Source of the DNA: Xylogone sp. PMI_703
Lineage: Eukaryota; Ascomycota; Leotiomycetes
DNA length: 64,000 bases
Direction: 5' to 3'
Assembly (NCBI GenBank): GCA_021399445.1
Contig: JAJTUQ010000012.1
Coordinates: 559,359-623,358 of the forward strand
Shown here: positions 13,601-24,737 of the stretch, one piece after another
Numbering within the stretch: the stretch's first letter is position 1
Layout: each line of letters begins with the position of its first letter
The notes under the pieces: model-generated
The model's input: only the letters and a program-made list of their open reading frames with translations
Told to the model about the DNA's origin: nothing
The model's database searches: none
Made by a program: the position numbers and the translations under genes

Positions 13601-15896
13601 CATTTTTCTTCCAAGGTGCCCTGCAGCATAAGCAGCGGCAATCTCACCAGACGAGTGCCCCACAACACTCTGAGGGAAGACATTCCAGCTTGCCAGCAAC
13701 TCCACAGCAGCGACCTGGAGAGCTGTACATAGAGGCTGTGCCAGAGATGGCTTATTCATATCATAAGATCCCTCGCCCAATATTGCGTCAATCAGGCTCC
13801 ATTCGCTTCCTAGCATCTTTGATGTGTATTCAGTTGCATCCTCGAGACTCTTTCTAAAGATAGGGAAACTGATTAAGCTCTTACCCATTCCCAACCACTG
13901 AGCACCTTGGCCGGTGAAGACAAAGGCGAGAGCCGGAGTCTGGCCTCGGAATTGAACGGCTTTAAGCGTTTGGATTTGTTCAATAAGACTCTCGATGGTG
14001 GAGGCTCTGCATGTCGCACGCCAAGAAAAGATGGAGCGTCTACACGCCAGCGTGTAGGCGAGGTCATTCAGAAAGTCCTGCTCTGCTGAATGGCCAATAA
14101 TAGTGGCATGTTGTGACTTGATATTATCTATATATCTCTCTGCCATCCTTTGTATGCCGCCTTTATCAAAAGTTGAGAAGACGAATGTGAAAGGAGTTTG
14201 TCGCTGGGCTAATGTGCCGTTCGTGCCGTTCGTGCCGTTAGTATGAGACCCATTAGTGTGAGATCCATTACTCAATGTACCCAGAGTCAACCGTTTAATA
14301 TCGGCTAATGAAGGGATGTTGATGGAGGTACGATGCAGGCCATTAAGCTTATGAGCTGTAAGATAAGAGTAGGCATCACTGATGACCACATGGGCATTTG
14401 TGCCTCCGAATCCGAAAGAGTTGGCCGATGCGATGCGTGGTCCTGCCTTGGGCCAGGGGATAGCTTCCAACGGGAACGCTACGTTCCACTCATCTTGGCG
14501 AATTCTGGGGTTCACCTTTTTGAAGTTGAGATTTGGAGGAATAATACCCTCTTCCACTATCATTAATGTCTTGATCAGTGAGAGAATGCCAGCAGCGCCT
14601 TCGGTATGCCCGAGGGATGTTTTGACTGCTCCAATATAAAGAGGGCTGTCTCGTGGTCGGTCCATGAACGTCGTGGCAATAGCCTCGACCTCAATAGGAT
14701 CTCCTACGGCAGTTCCCGTGCCATGTGCCTCCACATATGCGGTGCTCTTCAGATCCAAACCCGCCTGCTGGTAGGTCTTTCGTATGAGCCGCTTCTGTGC
14801 CTCCATTGAAGGAACGAAGATGCCCTGAGTTTTACCATCTTGATTGCAACCGGTAGCACGAATAAGTCCACGAATCGTATTTCCATCCCGGATAGCATCA
14901 GATAGACGCTTTAAGATGACTGTTCCGATACCTTCCCCTCGAGAGTAACCGTTTGCTCGCTCGTCAAAAGTATATGATAGGCCGTCTGGAGAAAGGGCGC
15001 CAAGTTTACTTAGGTCATTCACTATATATGGATGAGTGATCAAATTGGCAGCACTAGCAATTGCCTGAAGAAGTGAGCAAACGAATTATATATGTTAACC
15101 CAATGCCTTATCTGTAGCATTTGAAAATTGTTAACTAACCATTTTGGAGTCTCCGGATCTCAAATTTTGGCAAGCCAAATGGACTGCCACTAATCCACTT
15201 GAACACGCAGTGTCCAAAGTCACACTGGCTCCTGAAAAGTCATAGAACCAGCTGATTCGGTTCGCAAGGATTGACTTGGCAGCACCGGTGCCTTTGTACT
15301 TGACCCACTGTTCAAAATCTGAATCAAGAATGAGTCTGTAGTCATCTGCAAATGAACCGACATAGACAGAGGTGTCGGAAGAGATGCATTGATCGAGTGG
15401 AATGCCGGCTACGCACCGTTAGTTTATCAATTGCTCTATTATACTTTACCTGCTGTCTCTGCTGTTTTTCAGGAAGAAGTTCTGGAGGTGCTTACCGTTT
15501 TCTAGACCCTCGTAGACATTTTCCAGCAATAACCTCTGCTGGGGGTCCATGCAAAGGACTTCATTTTTTGTGAAGTTAAAAAAGGCAGCATCGAATCGAG
15601 AAATGTCTTCAGCTAGGAAATTTCCGCCTTTAGTGTAGAACTAACTCCAAAATTTAGCTTAAGCTTTGAAACACAAGTAGTTGAAAAGAAAGATCAATTT
15701 CATGTCATACCATGCCTCCTCTATCAGGATTTGGGTGGTAATGGGAATCTGCATTCAGCTTTTCTGGAGGGAAAGGCCGCATGGCAGACCGCCCTTGGAC
15801 AAGATATCTCCATAGCCTCTGAGGATCAATGGCATCATCAGCAAACCGGGATGCGATGCCAATGACAGCAATGGGTTCAGTCTCTGGTCCGGCCAT
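7694..15896 (-). CDS. highly reducing type I polyketide synthase, KS-AT-DH-cMT-ER-KR-ACP
   Basis: Iterative HR-PKS of 2,610 aa in six exons: 15711-15896, 15496-15640, 15140-15408, 9041-15064, 8660-8977 and 7694-8584. All junctions are canonical and in phase. KS: Cys179 in DTACSSG, His314 and His353. AT: GHSSG nucleophile about residue 671. DH: His993 in VDHKVTD, Asp1195 in [10 protein letters not shown]-methyltransferase: SAM loop EIGAGTGG at about 1475. [12 protein letters not shown] at about 2021. [10 protein letters not shown] at 2229, Tyr2369 in QANYNAG. ACP: phosphopantetheine Ser2565 in GVDSL. There is no thioesterase, reductase or carnitine-transferase release domain. All active-site residues I checked are present, so a reduced, possibly methylated chain is expected. 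The KS-AT linker carries a Thr-Asn-Gly repeat. The ATG at 15,896 starts [14 protein letters not shown], the normal KS beginning. The closely related product cannot be named from sequence alone. Confidence 0.95.
14215..14275 (-). repeat. coding microsatellite in PKS KS-AT linker
   Basis: Near-perfect 9-bp and 18-bp repeats within the PKS exon encode [18 protein letters not shown]. The repeat is in frame, lies between KS and AT, and should be length-variable without disturbing either domain. Confidence 0.8.
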
Positions 15897-16045
15897 ACTT
15901 GAAAAGAAGTAAAAGGTGAATCTTGGGATACTGTTTCGAATAAGTGGGAAAGTGATGGGAAGTGTAGGAAGCGTAACGGAGGAAAGAAAAACGCGGAAAG
16001 CTAGCTTTCTATATAACTTCACTTAATCCTTAGACAGCTAGTGCA

Positions 16046-16226
16046 TAACTGATACATAGGCATTAACTAGGAGATGAGATTTTCGTAAAGCTTTTGCGGT
16101 CTCCTTGTCAGCTTGAGGAGCTTCTTCCTGTAAGAGGTTAGGCACCTGCATGGGCAGTTCTGGAGTGGCGGCATTAACGGCTCCAAGGGCAGCGATACAG
16201 CTTTGAAAAATATCGATTGCTATCTA
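16046..16226 (-). pseudogene. possible terminal exon of a lost gene upstream of the PKS
   Basis: About 60 codons on the minus strand, ending at a TAG 150 bp before the PKS start, read like real protein: IAIDIFQSCIAALGAV, then ATPELPMQVPNLLQEEAPQ, then KALRKSHLLVNAYVSV. A CATTAG acceptor-like site precedes it. No upstream exons are visible in the degraded sequence beyond it, and I do not recognise the family. It may be the last exon of a decayed cluster gene or a chance frame. Confidence 0.3.
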
Positions 16227-16229
16227 ATG

Positions 16230-18416
16230 AGGATGCATTGCCCAGCCCCATACGATAGGTAAACTAAGCCACTTTTATTGAATGGACGCAATAATATGCT
16301 GCTACCTGACAAAACATACTCCTATATTAAGCAAAGTTCACTGCATGCCGTAAGATAATAGTTAAGGGAGGACTTGAGAGGATCTTGGTGTTTTCAAGGA
16401 TTTGATAACGAAAGAAAATCCCGGTGATAATCGGAGATCTCTTAGTACGGCCGTAATACTATGGTTACTCAAATATATCGGGGATGGGCTGATTCATTGG
16501 GTATATATTGAGTAAATATGAGGCAAATAAAAGGCAAATAACAAACCACATGGATCTAATGAGATAAGAGTAGTATTATAGTGGCTGATTACGACATATG
16601 GAAGGGTCGGAACACACTTGATTCTGTGACCAGCTTACGCAGCTGACTGGATTGCCAGATGTACGTCGAAGAGACTCCCTCTTTTCTCACTAAGAAAGTA
16701 AAATATAGTACTAGTGTGGATTCTTTGTGACGACGTCAATGGAGCATTTGCATTGCTTCGAGGACAGTAATCGTCAAGTACTACTAGCGGTAATTTTGAG
16801 GAACTATCCCTAGCTCCTCCGAAACGAAACAAGGCTTCGTATTCCATTCTGGGTGTGTTCCGTGATTAGGCCATCACAGATAATTAAGGACTTGTGACCA
16901 AAGACCTATGCAATGGTGAGACCGGAAGTCCATGGTCAAAAAAAGACAACGAACTACTGCACCGCTCCCCCGCAAAATGTATTGACATCTGTGCACAAAG
17001 TTAGTGTTAAGTGTGAATATAGGTGGATATTCGGTGGGTATTTGGCGGATCGCAAAACCCTATGAGCTTAATGAGGAAGTAACAAGAATATTTTGAGATC
17101 TACAATATCCAGGGACTACTTATAAGACCGGGGTTTCTGCATACAAGTGGGTGCCACGCATTTGAGTACTACCGTATATCGTAGTGGGGCGGTACCCCCT
17201 GTATAAATATTTTGCTCTTTGTGGTGATAGTAAATTCATAATCGGCAAGCATAACAGACTAAACTATTTGTAGTTTATGCTCTTTCCTGTTAAGAACTAA
17301 GTGAACAGAGCAAGCCTTTTGGTTATTGTATTGGATGGCGTTACATTATCTCCTAGCTCCACTACGATAAATGTGAGTAACTACTGCAAAGAAGGAGCAG
17401 GGGTTTACTGTAGTGAAAAATGGCTCTCGGTCTCAGAACAACCTGCTTAAAGCCCTCAAAAGACGACTAATACCTAACTAGAATTTGATTCTCCTTGAAG
17501 AAACACGTAATGCTGTGATTATTTTTCAGTGTCATTATCCTAGCAGGTGGATCTTCAAATTGACAATACACGCTTCCTTAGTCATGGGCTCTTCGGAACT
17601 ATTTGGAATTGGAACTGTTAGCACCGAGTATTCTTTTATGATAACCTCGGTTATTCACCCCTAGGACCTGTAAACGCAGTACATACAAATTGCTTGTGGC
17701 GTATCTCTTGGCTTCCGAGAAGGGGTAAATAATAGCGAGAGGATCATCTTTGGCTAATTACAGTAATTACGATAATTGCCGCGCTTTTGTTTAAGTATAT
17801 CCGGTCGAATGACAAGGATCTAAGACAACTCAATCAGCTGACCACCACACTTAATCATGGCATAGATAAGACCGGTACCGGGGTTGCGACTCCTCACTTT
17901 ACTCAGCTTTGGGGTCACAGTACACTTATGGTTTGGCCATAGCGCTATTATGTCATTGTACTCCCTGTGTAAAATGTGTCTCTTACACGAGTATTCATAT
18001 TTTACAAGAATGTAGCAGGCTGAATTATCAGATAACACTAGATATAAGTATTATACTTTCTCGTATCAGGTAATAATTTCATCATTCCCAAGTATTGTTC
18101 AACCAAATTCAGAGACTCTTAGTATTGAATACGGATAAAAATGTTATGGAGAGAATACTGAACCATTGTACACTCGTATAGTGAAAGAGTAATCCCTCCG
18201 GGACCACAAAGTCCGATCCCTGTTTCCCTTTCCCTAATAGTCCATTGCTAAATCTGTCAAATTTGTTTATGATTATTCAGGTAGTTAAGAGTTCCTCTTC
18301 TCAGCAACGTCAGGTCTATAAAGTCAGATAAACAGTCCTAAACCGTCTCGAAAAGCTGTTTAAACTGCAATTGACGCAAAGTATCACCTAAATTGTAGAC
18401 GGCAATAAGAAGTAAA
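16230..18416. other. intergenic between PKS and SDR, no gene seen
   Basis: AT-rich sequence between the divergently transcribed PKS and SDR genes. It must hold both promoters, but I find no convincing shared motif. Short frames at 16,635-16,847 and 17,820-18,038 show no domain. Confidence 0.5.
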
Positions 18417-19217
18417 ATGGCTTCCAGGATTGTTCTTATTACAGGTAACTATATTAAAGGACAGCCTCTAGATCGTGGTGAGGAGCTAATTGGTAGCCTA
18501 GGAGCTACCACCGGTGTAGGTTTCGCTGCATCGAAAGTAATAGCGAATGCGTCAAAACACTTTCATGTCATCATGACCGGTCGATCTCTAGAAAAAGTAG
18601 AAGCCGCAAAGTCAGAAATTGAGGCTTCTGGTATCATAGGCTCCCTCTCAGCTATGCACTTGGATATTGTCGATGAGAATTCAATTGCAAAGGCTGTTCA
18701 GCTAGTCGAAGCAAGACACGGACGCCTTGATGCTCTAATTAACAACGCAGCAATCGGAAACGGAGATCCGGACATTAAAACGCGATATCGACTAAGTTTA
18801 GAGACTAACGTTATTGGACCCGCTCTCGTCGCTGCAGCTTTTAGGCCACTGCTATTTAAATCGCAGAACCCCTACTCCATTTTTGTAGGCAGTGGAGGTG
18901 GTTCGGTATCAAGGTCTGCTATGATACAAAAATATAAAATTGAATATGATGATGCATACCGAGCAAGTAAGGCAGCGCTTAACATGGTGGCAATTATAGA
19001 ATGGAGAGAGTATCATGAAAAGGGACTAAAGGTGTTCATCATGTGTCCAGGGTTTGTGATATCTAATATTCGCGGAAAGAGTGAAGAGGCTAGGCTTTGG
19101 GGAGGAGCTGCTGGGGATCCGGCTGTTTCCGGTAATACACTCTTGAGCATTCTTCAAGGCGAGCGAGACGCAGATGCAGGGAAGCTGATACATAAAGATG
19201 GAATTTATCCTTGGTAG
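18417..19217 (+). CDS. short-chain dehydrogenase/reductase
   Basis: NAD(P)-dependent oxidoreductase, 247 aa after splicing. Exons are 18417-18444 and 18502-19217. The 57-nt intron (GTAACT...CCTAG) is a multiple of three and free of stops, so the unspliced frame is also open. Only the spliced form restores the Rossmann motif TGATTGVG at the N-terminus. Further landmarks are the NNAAIG motif, the catalytic Ser in VGSGGGSV and the YRASK Tyr-Lys pair, followed by PGFV. The classical SDR size fits. It sits divergent to the PKS and upstream of the P450 on the same strand, so a tailoring role (ketone or alcohol interconversion on the polyketide) is likely but inferred from position. Confidence 0.9.
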   Translation: MASRIVLITGNYIKGQPLDRGEELIGSLGATTGVGFAASKVIANASKHFHVIMTGRSLEKVEAAKSEIEASGIIGSLSAMHLDIVDENSIAKAVQLVEARHGRLDALINNAAIGNGDPDIKTRYRLSLETNVIGPALVAAAFRPLLFKSQNPYSIFVGSGGGSVSRSAMIQKYKIEYDDAYRASKAALNMVAIIEWREYHEKGLKVFIMCPGFVISNIRGKSEEARLWGGAAGDPAVSGNTLLSILQGERDADAGKLIHKDGIYPW

Positions 19218-19302
19218 TTGTTAGAGTCAGAGATTCCTTGATTTTCTTGTTAATAATATATTATTACGCCTTAGTCTCCGAGTTTCCAATTGTGGGAGTT
19301 TA

Positions 19303-19729
19303 ACGTAATTCCCAGTCCACCGGAACACCCGGTCTACCGAAACACTGAAATTCACTGCAAAATCAACGAAATTTGTATATAAATAACTCAACAACCACAG
19401 AATTTAAAAGGATGATACTTTGAAAATTAGTTGATAACTTTAATCCAATTCTAGATATTTGATCATTTTGTTGTTTAAATGCTTGTAATATGATTAAATT
19501 AAATCTTGGACCTTCTACATAAGGCTATTTTATTATACAATAATATCTATATACGTTAAACATATTAAAATTTGTATACTTATTAGTTATCAAGTAAATA
19601 AACAGATTTTAGAGTTTGGTTAAATACAATTGTATATTTGTTGAGTTATTTATATACAAATTTCGTTGATTTTGCAGTGAATTTCAGTGTTTCGGTAGAC
19701 CGGGTGTTCCGGTGGACTGGGAATTACGT
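19303..19729. mobile_element. TA-flanked MITE (Tc1/mariner type), copy A
   Basis: A 427-bp non-autonomous element with terminal inverted repeats of roughly 80-90 bp, starting ACGTAATTCCCAGTCCACCG and ending with its complement. It is flanked by TA on both sides, the Tc1/mariner target-site duplication. The interior is AT-rich and non-coding. A diverged relative (ACGTAATTCCCGGTCCACCG) is at 52,914-53,351. It sits between the SDR and P450 genes. Confidence 0.85.
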
Positions 19730-19731
19730 TA

Positions 19732-20330
19732 ATATGTACACTTATGAGGTCAACACTTCAACTTACGATTGACGTAGAAACACATAGACACATGTGGAAG
19801 TGAGTGATTTATTAATTGGTCATAACAGACATGCGATTTATAACAATTGTCGCACGGGTGATGAACTATTGTCATAGCCACCGTAAGCAATACCTTAGAA
19901 GATTAAATGCTCGATAAAAGGCGCATACATTAGTGTAAAATAAAGATCAGCAGGCATTGTGTTTCCGAGATTTGACGACGCGCACTACACTTCCTAATAA
20001 TTACTTTAGATTTCAGAGAAATAGGGCGACTTAATAGCTTACGCCAAGGCTGGAGGCACAGTACTATACCTAATCGTGCATGCGTTTTTGGATTAGCCCA
20101 GGATCTAGTCCCCTTTCGCATTTGCCTTCCTAACACGGTTGTTTCAAGCGCTAAGATGAAACTGGTTATTTCCTCTGGCAGATCCCGGGATTATCAATAG
20201 CTCGTCTTGTTTGAAGTTATGCTTATTAAGTGTGAAGATAGGTTTATGAGACTACTTCTTTTCAGAGTTATACTGTCATGATACAGGCGTGAGACACTTA
20301 CGACGTGATGCCAAATAGTGATCAGAAGTC
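19732..20330. other. P450 upstream region
   Basis: About 600 bp between the MITE and the P450 start. No gene is supported; a short minus-strand frame at 19,930-20,136 shows no domain. The region presumably contains the P450 promoter. Confidence 0.5.
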
Positions 20331-21973
20331 ATGGCAGCATTATTAGATAGATTCTTCACCAGAGCCATTCTGCCATACTGCATATTCTTTATCAGTACGG
20401 TCGTTCTGTACTTTACAGCAAAGAAATATATTCGTCGTCAACATTATCTCGAAGGTAAACTCGCAAAGGGATGTGGAAGCGTTAAGAAGTACAAGCACCG
20501 TGATCGATTATTTGGCACTGACTTAGCAATTGATATGAGACATGCCATTCAAAACCATTACTGGCTACGCTGGCAAGAAAACCTATTTGAATCACACCAA
20601 GCAAGGACAGTCCAAGCCAATTTCTTAGGAACTAGAACCATCTTTAGCACAGAAGCAGAAAATATGAAAGCAATGTCAACTTCAAACTGGAGAGATTTCG
20701 GGGTCAATCCGTTACGGTACGCTAATGGGGCTGCAACTCCCTTTACTGGACCTGGCGTAAGCCTCTCAGACGGTGACTACTGGGAATATAGCAGGAATCT
20801 CATCAAGCCATACTTCGACAGGTCGGCATTTCGAGACCTGAGCCGACTAGGCGAGTATACTGATCGCCTTCTGGAGTTACTCCCAAAGGACAACTCCACA
20901 TTTGATTTACAACCATTGATGCTCCGCTGGGTAGGATGCCAATGTAAATCTTTCAAGTTAAATGCTAATGTGTAATACAGGCCTTGGATAACGCGTCACA
21001 GCTGATTTTTGGAGAGTCTCAAAATTCTCTCATTGATCCTGGCCGTACAGACATCGCAACAGCTATGGTAAAAATCTTGAATGGACTTCGTGTGCGTCTC
21101 CAAATGGGCCAATTTCTATTCCTGCACCGTGATAAAGAGTGGGAAAAAGCTATTACATTATTTCGGAGATATATGAAAAATCATATTGATCGTACACTTG
21201 CTCAGGTCGAACAGTATAAAAAGACAGGTAAACAGCCTGTGCCAGAGCGCACAGATTTAATGTGGGAAGTCGCTCAACAAGTTCAAGAGCCAGAATTGCT
21301 TCACGCACAGATCTCAGGGGTCTGGTTCCCCTCTACTGACACTACCTCCATTTTTATTAGCAACGTGTTTTATGCTCTGGCTCGAAACCCTTCTGTATAT
21401 GCAAAGCTTCGCGAGGAAGTGCTATTATATGGAGATGTGCCTTTAACGTTCGAACTCTTAAGAAAAATGAAATACTTGAACTGGGTCTTAAACGAGAGTA
21501 AGTGCTATTACATGTTTATCATGATACCGCGCAAGAACTTATACTATCATATAGCTCACAGAATTTATCCCAACGCAGTCGAGATGGTTCGCATTGCTTT
21601 GGTAGATACTACTCTTCCTATCGGTGGGGGCCCAAACGAGGACCAGCCAATCTTCATTCAAAAGGGGGACATTGTAAGGTGCAATCGCTACATACTGCAT
21701 CGTGACCCAAAGTTTTGGGGTGAAGATTCTGAAGAATTCCGGCCAGAACGTTGGAGTGATATTAAGCCGTTATGGTATTTTGTTCCATTCGGTGGAGGGC
21801 CTCGGATTTGCCCAGCACACACTCTTGTGGCAATAGAGGCAAGCTACGTTATCTTCAATATTGTAAAGCGATTCAAAGAGGTACAGCCGCGGGATCCAAT
21901 GCCTTACACCCCACTTATGAACATAGCTTTAAGTAGTAGACATGGAGTAAAGATCAGCCTGGTACCAGCTTAA
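20331..21973 (+). CDS. cytochrome P450, CYP52-clan-like
   Basis: Haem-thiolate monooxygenase of 511 aa in three exons: 20331-20930, 20981-21497 and 21555-21973. It has an N-terminal membrane anchor (about residues 12-32, ILPYCIFFISTVVLYF), typical of ER-bound fungal P450s. The I-helix oxygen-binding motif reads FPSTDTT. ETHR (the ExxR) is created by the second intron. FRPERW and the haem loop PFGGGPRIC (Cys458) follow. The second intron (57 nt) is stop-free and frame-preserving, but splicing is needed to make ExxR. The GGPRIC loop with following EASY, and the LPIGGGP stretch, resemble CYP52/alkane and fatty-acid hydroxylase relatives. That would suit hydroxylation of a reduced polyketide chain (inference). 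It shares its strand with the SDR upstream. Confidence 0.92.
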
Positions 21974-22547
21974 GATACTACTACAGAAGTTACTACAGGA
22001 AGTACTAGTCCAGTGTTCATACACTCATGGCGATGCAACATTGAGATATTACATTGAAATATAATATCTTCTTCCTAAATAATGTTTAGCTCATCGTGAA
22101 TATGAATAACTACCAAAGAGTAAAAGCGCTCGTATACATGTTGAAGATAGTCATCGGTGTCCAGCCGGGAAATTTGATGAGAAGAATGGACGAGCGCTTT
22201 GCACGGAGGATCAAACTCAAGGAAATGTCTGCATTCAGAATCACCTCCGGGGCGGGCTTCACCAATCCTTCTTCTCAAAAACTTATCATGGTGGAAGGTA
22301 CGTATACAAGGCGTCGATCCCGTATCAGCGGCGTCGGAATGTTCGACCTAGGGCCTGCTTGTGATTCAGCTCAGCTCTTTTTCTTGGCGTAAAAAGCTCA
22401 GACCTCCTGTTTAGACTAGTCTTAATAGAGTAAATCAGAGCTGCATTATATTTCAGATTATTAATCTATAAAAACGAAAATACGAATTTTATAACAATTA
22501 TATCTATTCCTTTCTCCCTTTTTTGAATTGGTCTATTATTATATAAT

Positions 22548-22632
22548 GGATTAATTCCTAATCCAATTATTCCTAATCTAATTATTCCTAATCCCATTAT
22601 TCCTAATCCAATCAATGGATTCCTAATCCTAG
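22548..22632. repeat. minisatellite, about 15-bp unit
   Basis: Five to six tandem, imperfect copies of ATTCCTAATCCAATT. Non-coding and downstream of the P450 gene. Confidence 0.8.
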
Positions 22633-23233
22633 GTTCACTAAAGTGAATTTATTGATTTTAATAATACATGAGCAACAGACGAAATACGACGAAATGTGGC
22701 ATCAGCCATGCATTAGTTCAAACTCTGATATATTCGTGTAACTAAAGTACATGTGCATGAATAATGCGGCAATAATTTAACTGATTCCTAACCTCCGTAC
22801 ATCAATCACTGTACGCTTGCTGTGTGATTGTAGGCCGCCCTCGGCCGCCCCATGCTTTTGCTCTGTGTCTGGTAGAGTTAATTGCTCGGCTCCGGAATAT
22901 CCCCCGCAATACCCGCTCATCTCGGCACCGGCCCCACTCAGCTGCATCCGCCCGGCTGCTGCCGTGACTCGTATATGGTAAAAGTTTGTTCCAGAACGGT
23001 AAATGAACGACTTGCATCATTATCGCACCGGAAAGCACTGCACCGCACGAGATAGTCCTTATGTATCCTACTGTAGATGGAGCTTGCCAACGCGGTTGTT
23101 TCCGAAATAATCTTCACAAATAGTAGCTATGTGCGGTTGTGTTGCATCCATGATGACGCTGACAACTTGGCAAGCCTCGTCCCACTCATGGGATACGGGA
23201 ATATCTCAATTTCTTACCATCAGGCGTACGATA

Positions 23234-23379
23234 TATTCTCACAAGTCGGATAACGAGCTAGAGAGCGCATTTAACGCTAGACAGTGCGTATTGCCAACAC
23301 TAGGAATGATAATCACTCGGTAAATATACCATAGAGCGAAATGCAGGGGGCTTAGCCGTTATCCGACTTTATGAGAATA
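23234..23379. repeat. short inverted-repeat element candidate
   Basis: Arms of 22-23 bp (TATTCTCACAAGTCGGATAA against its near-complement at 23,357-23,379) are about 100 bp apart. There is no clear target-site duplication. It could be a degraded MITE. Confidence 0.4.
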
Positions 23380-23957
23380 TGCGGTACTGTATTATCAACG
23401 CTGCCTAGCGGAAGGTTAAATCACTCAGTAAATATAACAAAAAGTGTAATACCAAAAGCTTAGCTCGAGAGTCATTCTGGTGAGATTATAGGGTGAATCC
23501 CGTGTCGTAGAGCTTAATCCATTTCCCGCTTCCTGAGCCCCGACGGAGGTGTATGATCACTGTAGTACCATCCCGGTCGATACTTACGGCAACGGAATTT
23601 GAGCCAGAGGTCAATGTTACTGACACACTACACAGGGCATATTATCAGCACCGGATGACCACTAATTTGTCTACGTATACCAATATGTTGAAAATCAGGG
23701 GCTAGACTCAATTTCCGTTACCGTGGGTGCCTGCAGGGTCCAGAGATCACGCTCCCACAGCGACCTACTGTAGCCAACTTACTGCAAGTGCACAGATAGT
23801 TAGTCCGTGAAGATTGCGGTTAGATACATCACAGCCCGCTTGCGGGCATTTAGGTTAGGAAAAATATCTAACAGCTTGGGTCCAACGCCATTGTTAGATT
23901 CTGTCTGTGTCCAAGCTTCAAATACGAGCACCACTACTGCTTGCAGTATCTATTCTA

Positions 23958-24737
23958 CTACTTTAGTAGCGATTGAACACCTACCATATCTGCCACCTTT
24001 AGCACCTCACTTACGACTCTCTCTACGTCAGGTTCCTTTACAGGCAGTCTGTGATCACCATCCCACTCGACCAAACTGGCTGTCTCTACAGCACAGTAAC
24101 GGTTTAACAGCAGTCTATAAAACTCTAATCCAGGATCTTTCAATCCATGAACATGCACTGTTGGTATGCTTAGGACATGGTCACCTTCATTATTCTTTGG
24201 CCAGTCCTCAAAGGTCATATCACTTGCCTCAGCGATATGCCTTCTGGAGGGCAGGCGCATGTCTAACCTGGCAATTGGCGCTCGGCCGGCCACAAGGATC
24301 CCAAACTTGAAGCTCGTCAGAGGAGCCTCGTCCCCCGGCAGTGCAGCTACCTTCTGTTGTGCCCACAGTAGACTGGCGGCGATCTGGGCTCCCTGGGAGA
24401 AACCCATAATCCCAACCCACTCTCCACTGCCCGGGTCCTCTTCCATGACCTTCTGGCAAGTAGCTACAATCTCCCTAGCCGCCACATCTGCCTGAGCGGG
24501 CTTATGGTGTGATAACCACCGTATCCAGCGGCGATACGGCCCGAGGTCTCCAAAGAGCTCCCTAATGCCGGGATGAGGTGCACATATGAACGGGGCGTTG
24601 ACGAAGACGAGACGAAAGGTGGATTCCAAGCGGGCAGAAATGCTACGGCACTGGATCTGGAAAATCTGTGCGTTGATGCCTCCACCGTGGAGGCAGAGGA
24701 TTCGGGGGAGAGATAAGCTGTTGCCGTTTGTATCCAT
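23958..24737 (-). CDS. FSH1-type serine hydrolase (LovG-like polyketide release enzyme candidate)
   Basis: Alpha/beta-hydrolase of 259 aa, single exon. It begins with the FSH1 family signature LPRILCLHGGGINAQIFQIQ (oxyanion region), followed by VNAPF. The nucleophile is Ser114 in GFSQG. The rest of the triad is Asp201 in HGLKDP and His229 in DGDHR. Family length and order match fungal FSH1 proteins, which include LovG, the thioesterase that releases the product of the HR-PKS LovB in lovastatin synthesis. Because the PKS here lacks a release domain and this gene lies in the same cluster, hydrolytic off-loading is the most economical role. That is inference from family and neighbourhood. No intron or damage is seen. 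Confidence 0.92.
   Translation of the reverse strand: MDTNGNSLSLPRILCLHGGGINAQIFQIQCRSISARLESTFRLVFVNAPFICAPHPGIRELFGDLGPYRRWIRWLSHHKPAQADVAAREIVATCQKVMEEDPGSGEWVGIMGFSQGAQIAASLLWAQQKVAALPGDEAPLTSFKFGILVAGRAPIARLDMRLPSRRHIAEASDMTFEDWPKNNEGDHVLSIPTVHVHGLKDPGLEFYRLLLNRYCAVETASLVEWDGDHRLPVKEPDVERVVSEVLKVADMVGVQSLLK

Larger units (their letters stand above)
21974..23957. other. intergenic between P450 and hydrolase
   Basis: No gene is supported. The region contains the minisatellite at 22,548-22,632 and a diverged inverted repeat at 23,234-23,379, and otherwise AT-rich sequence with only short frames. Confidence 0.5.
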
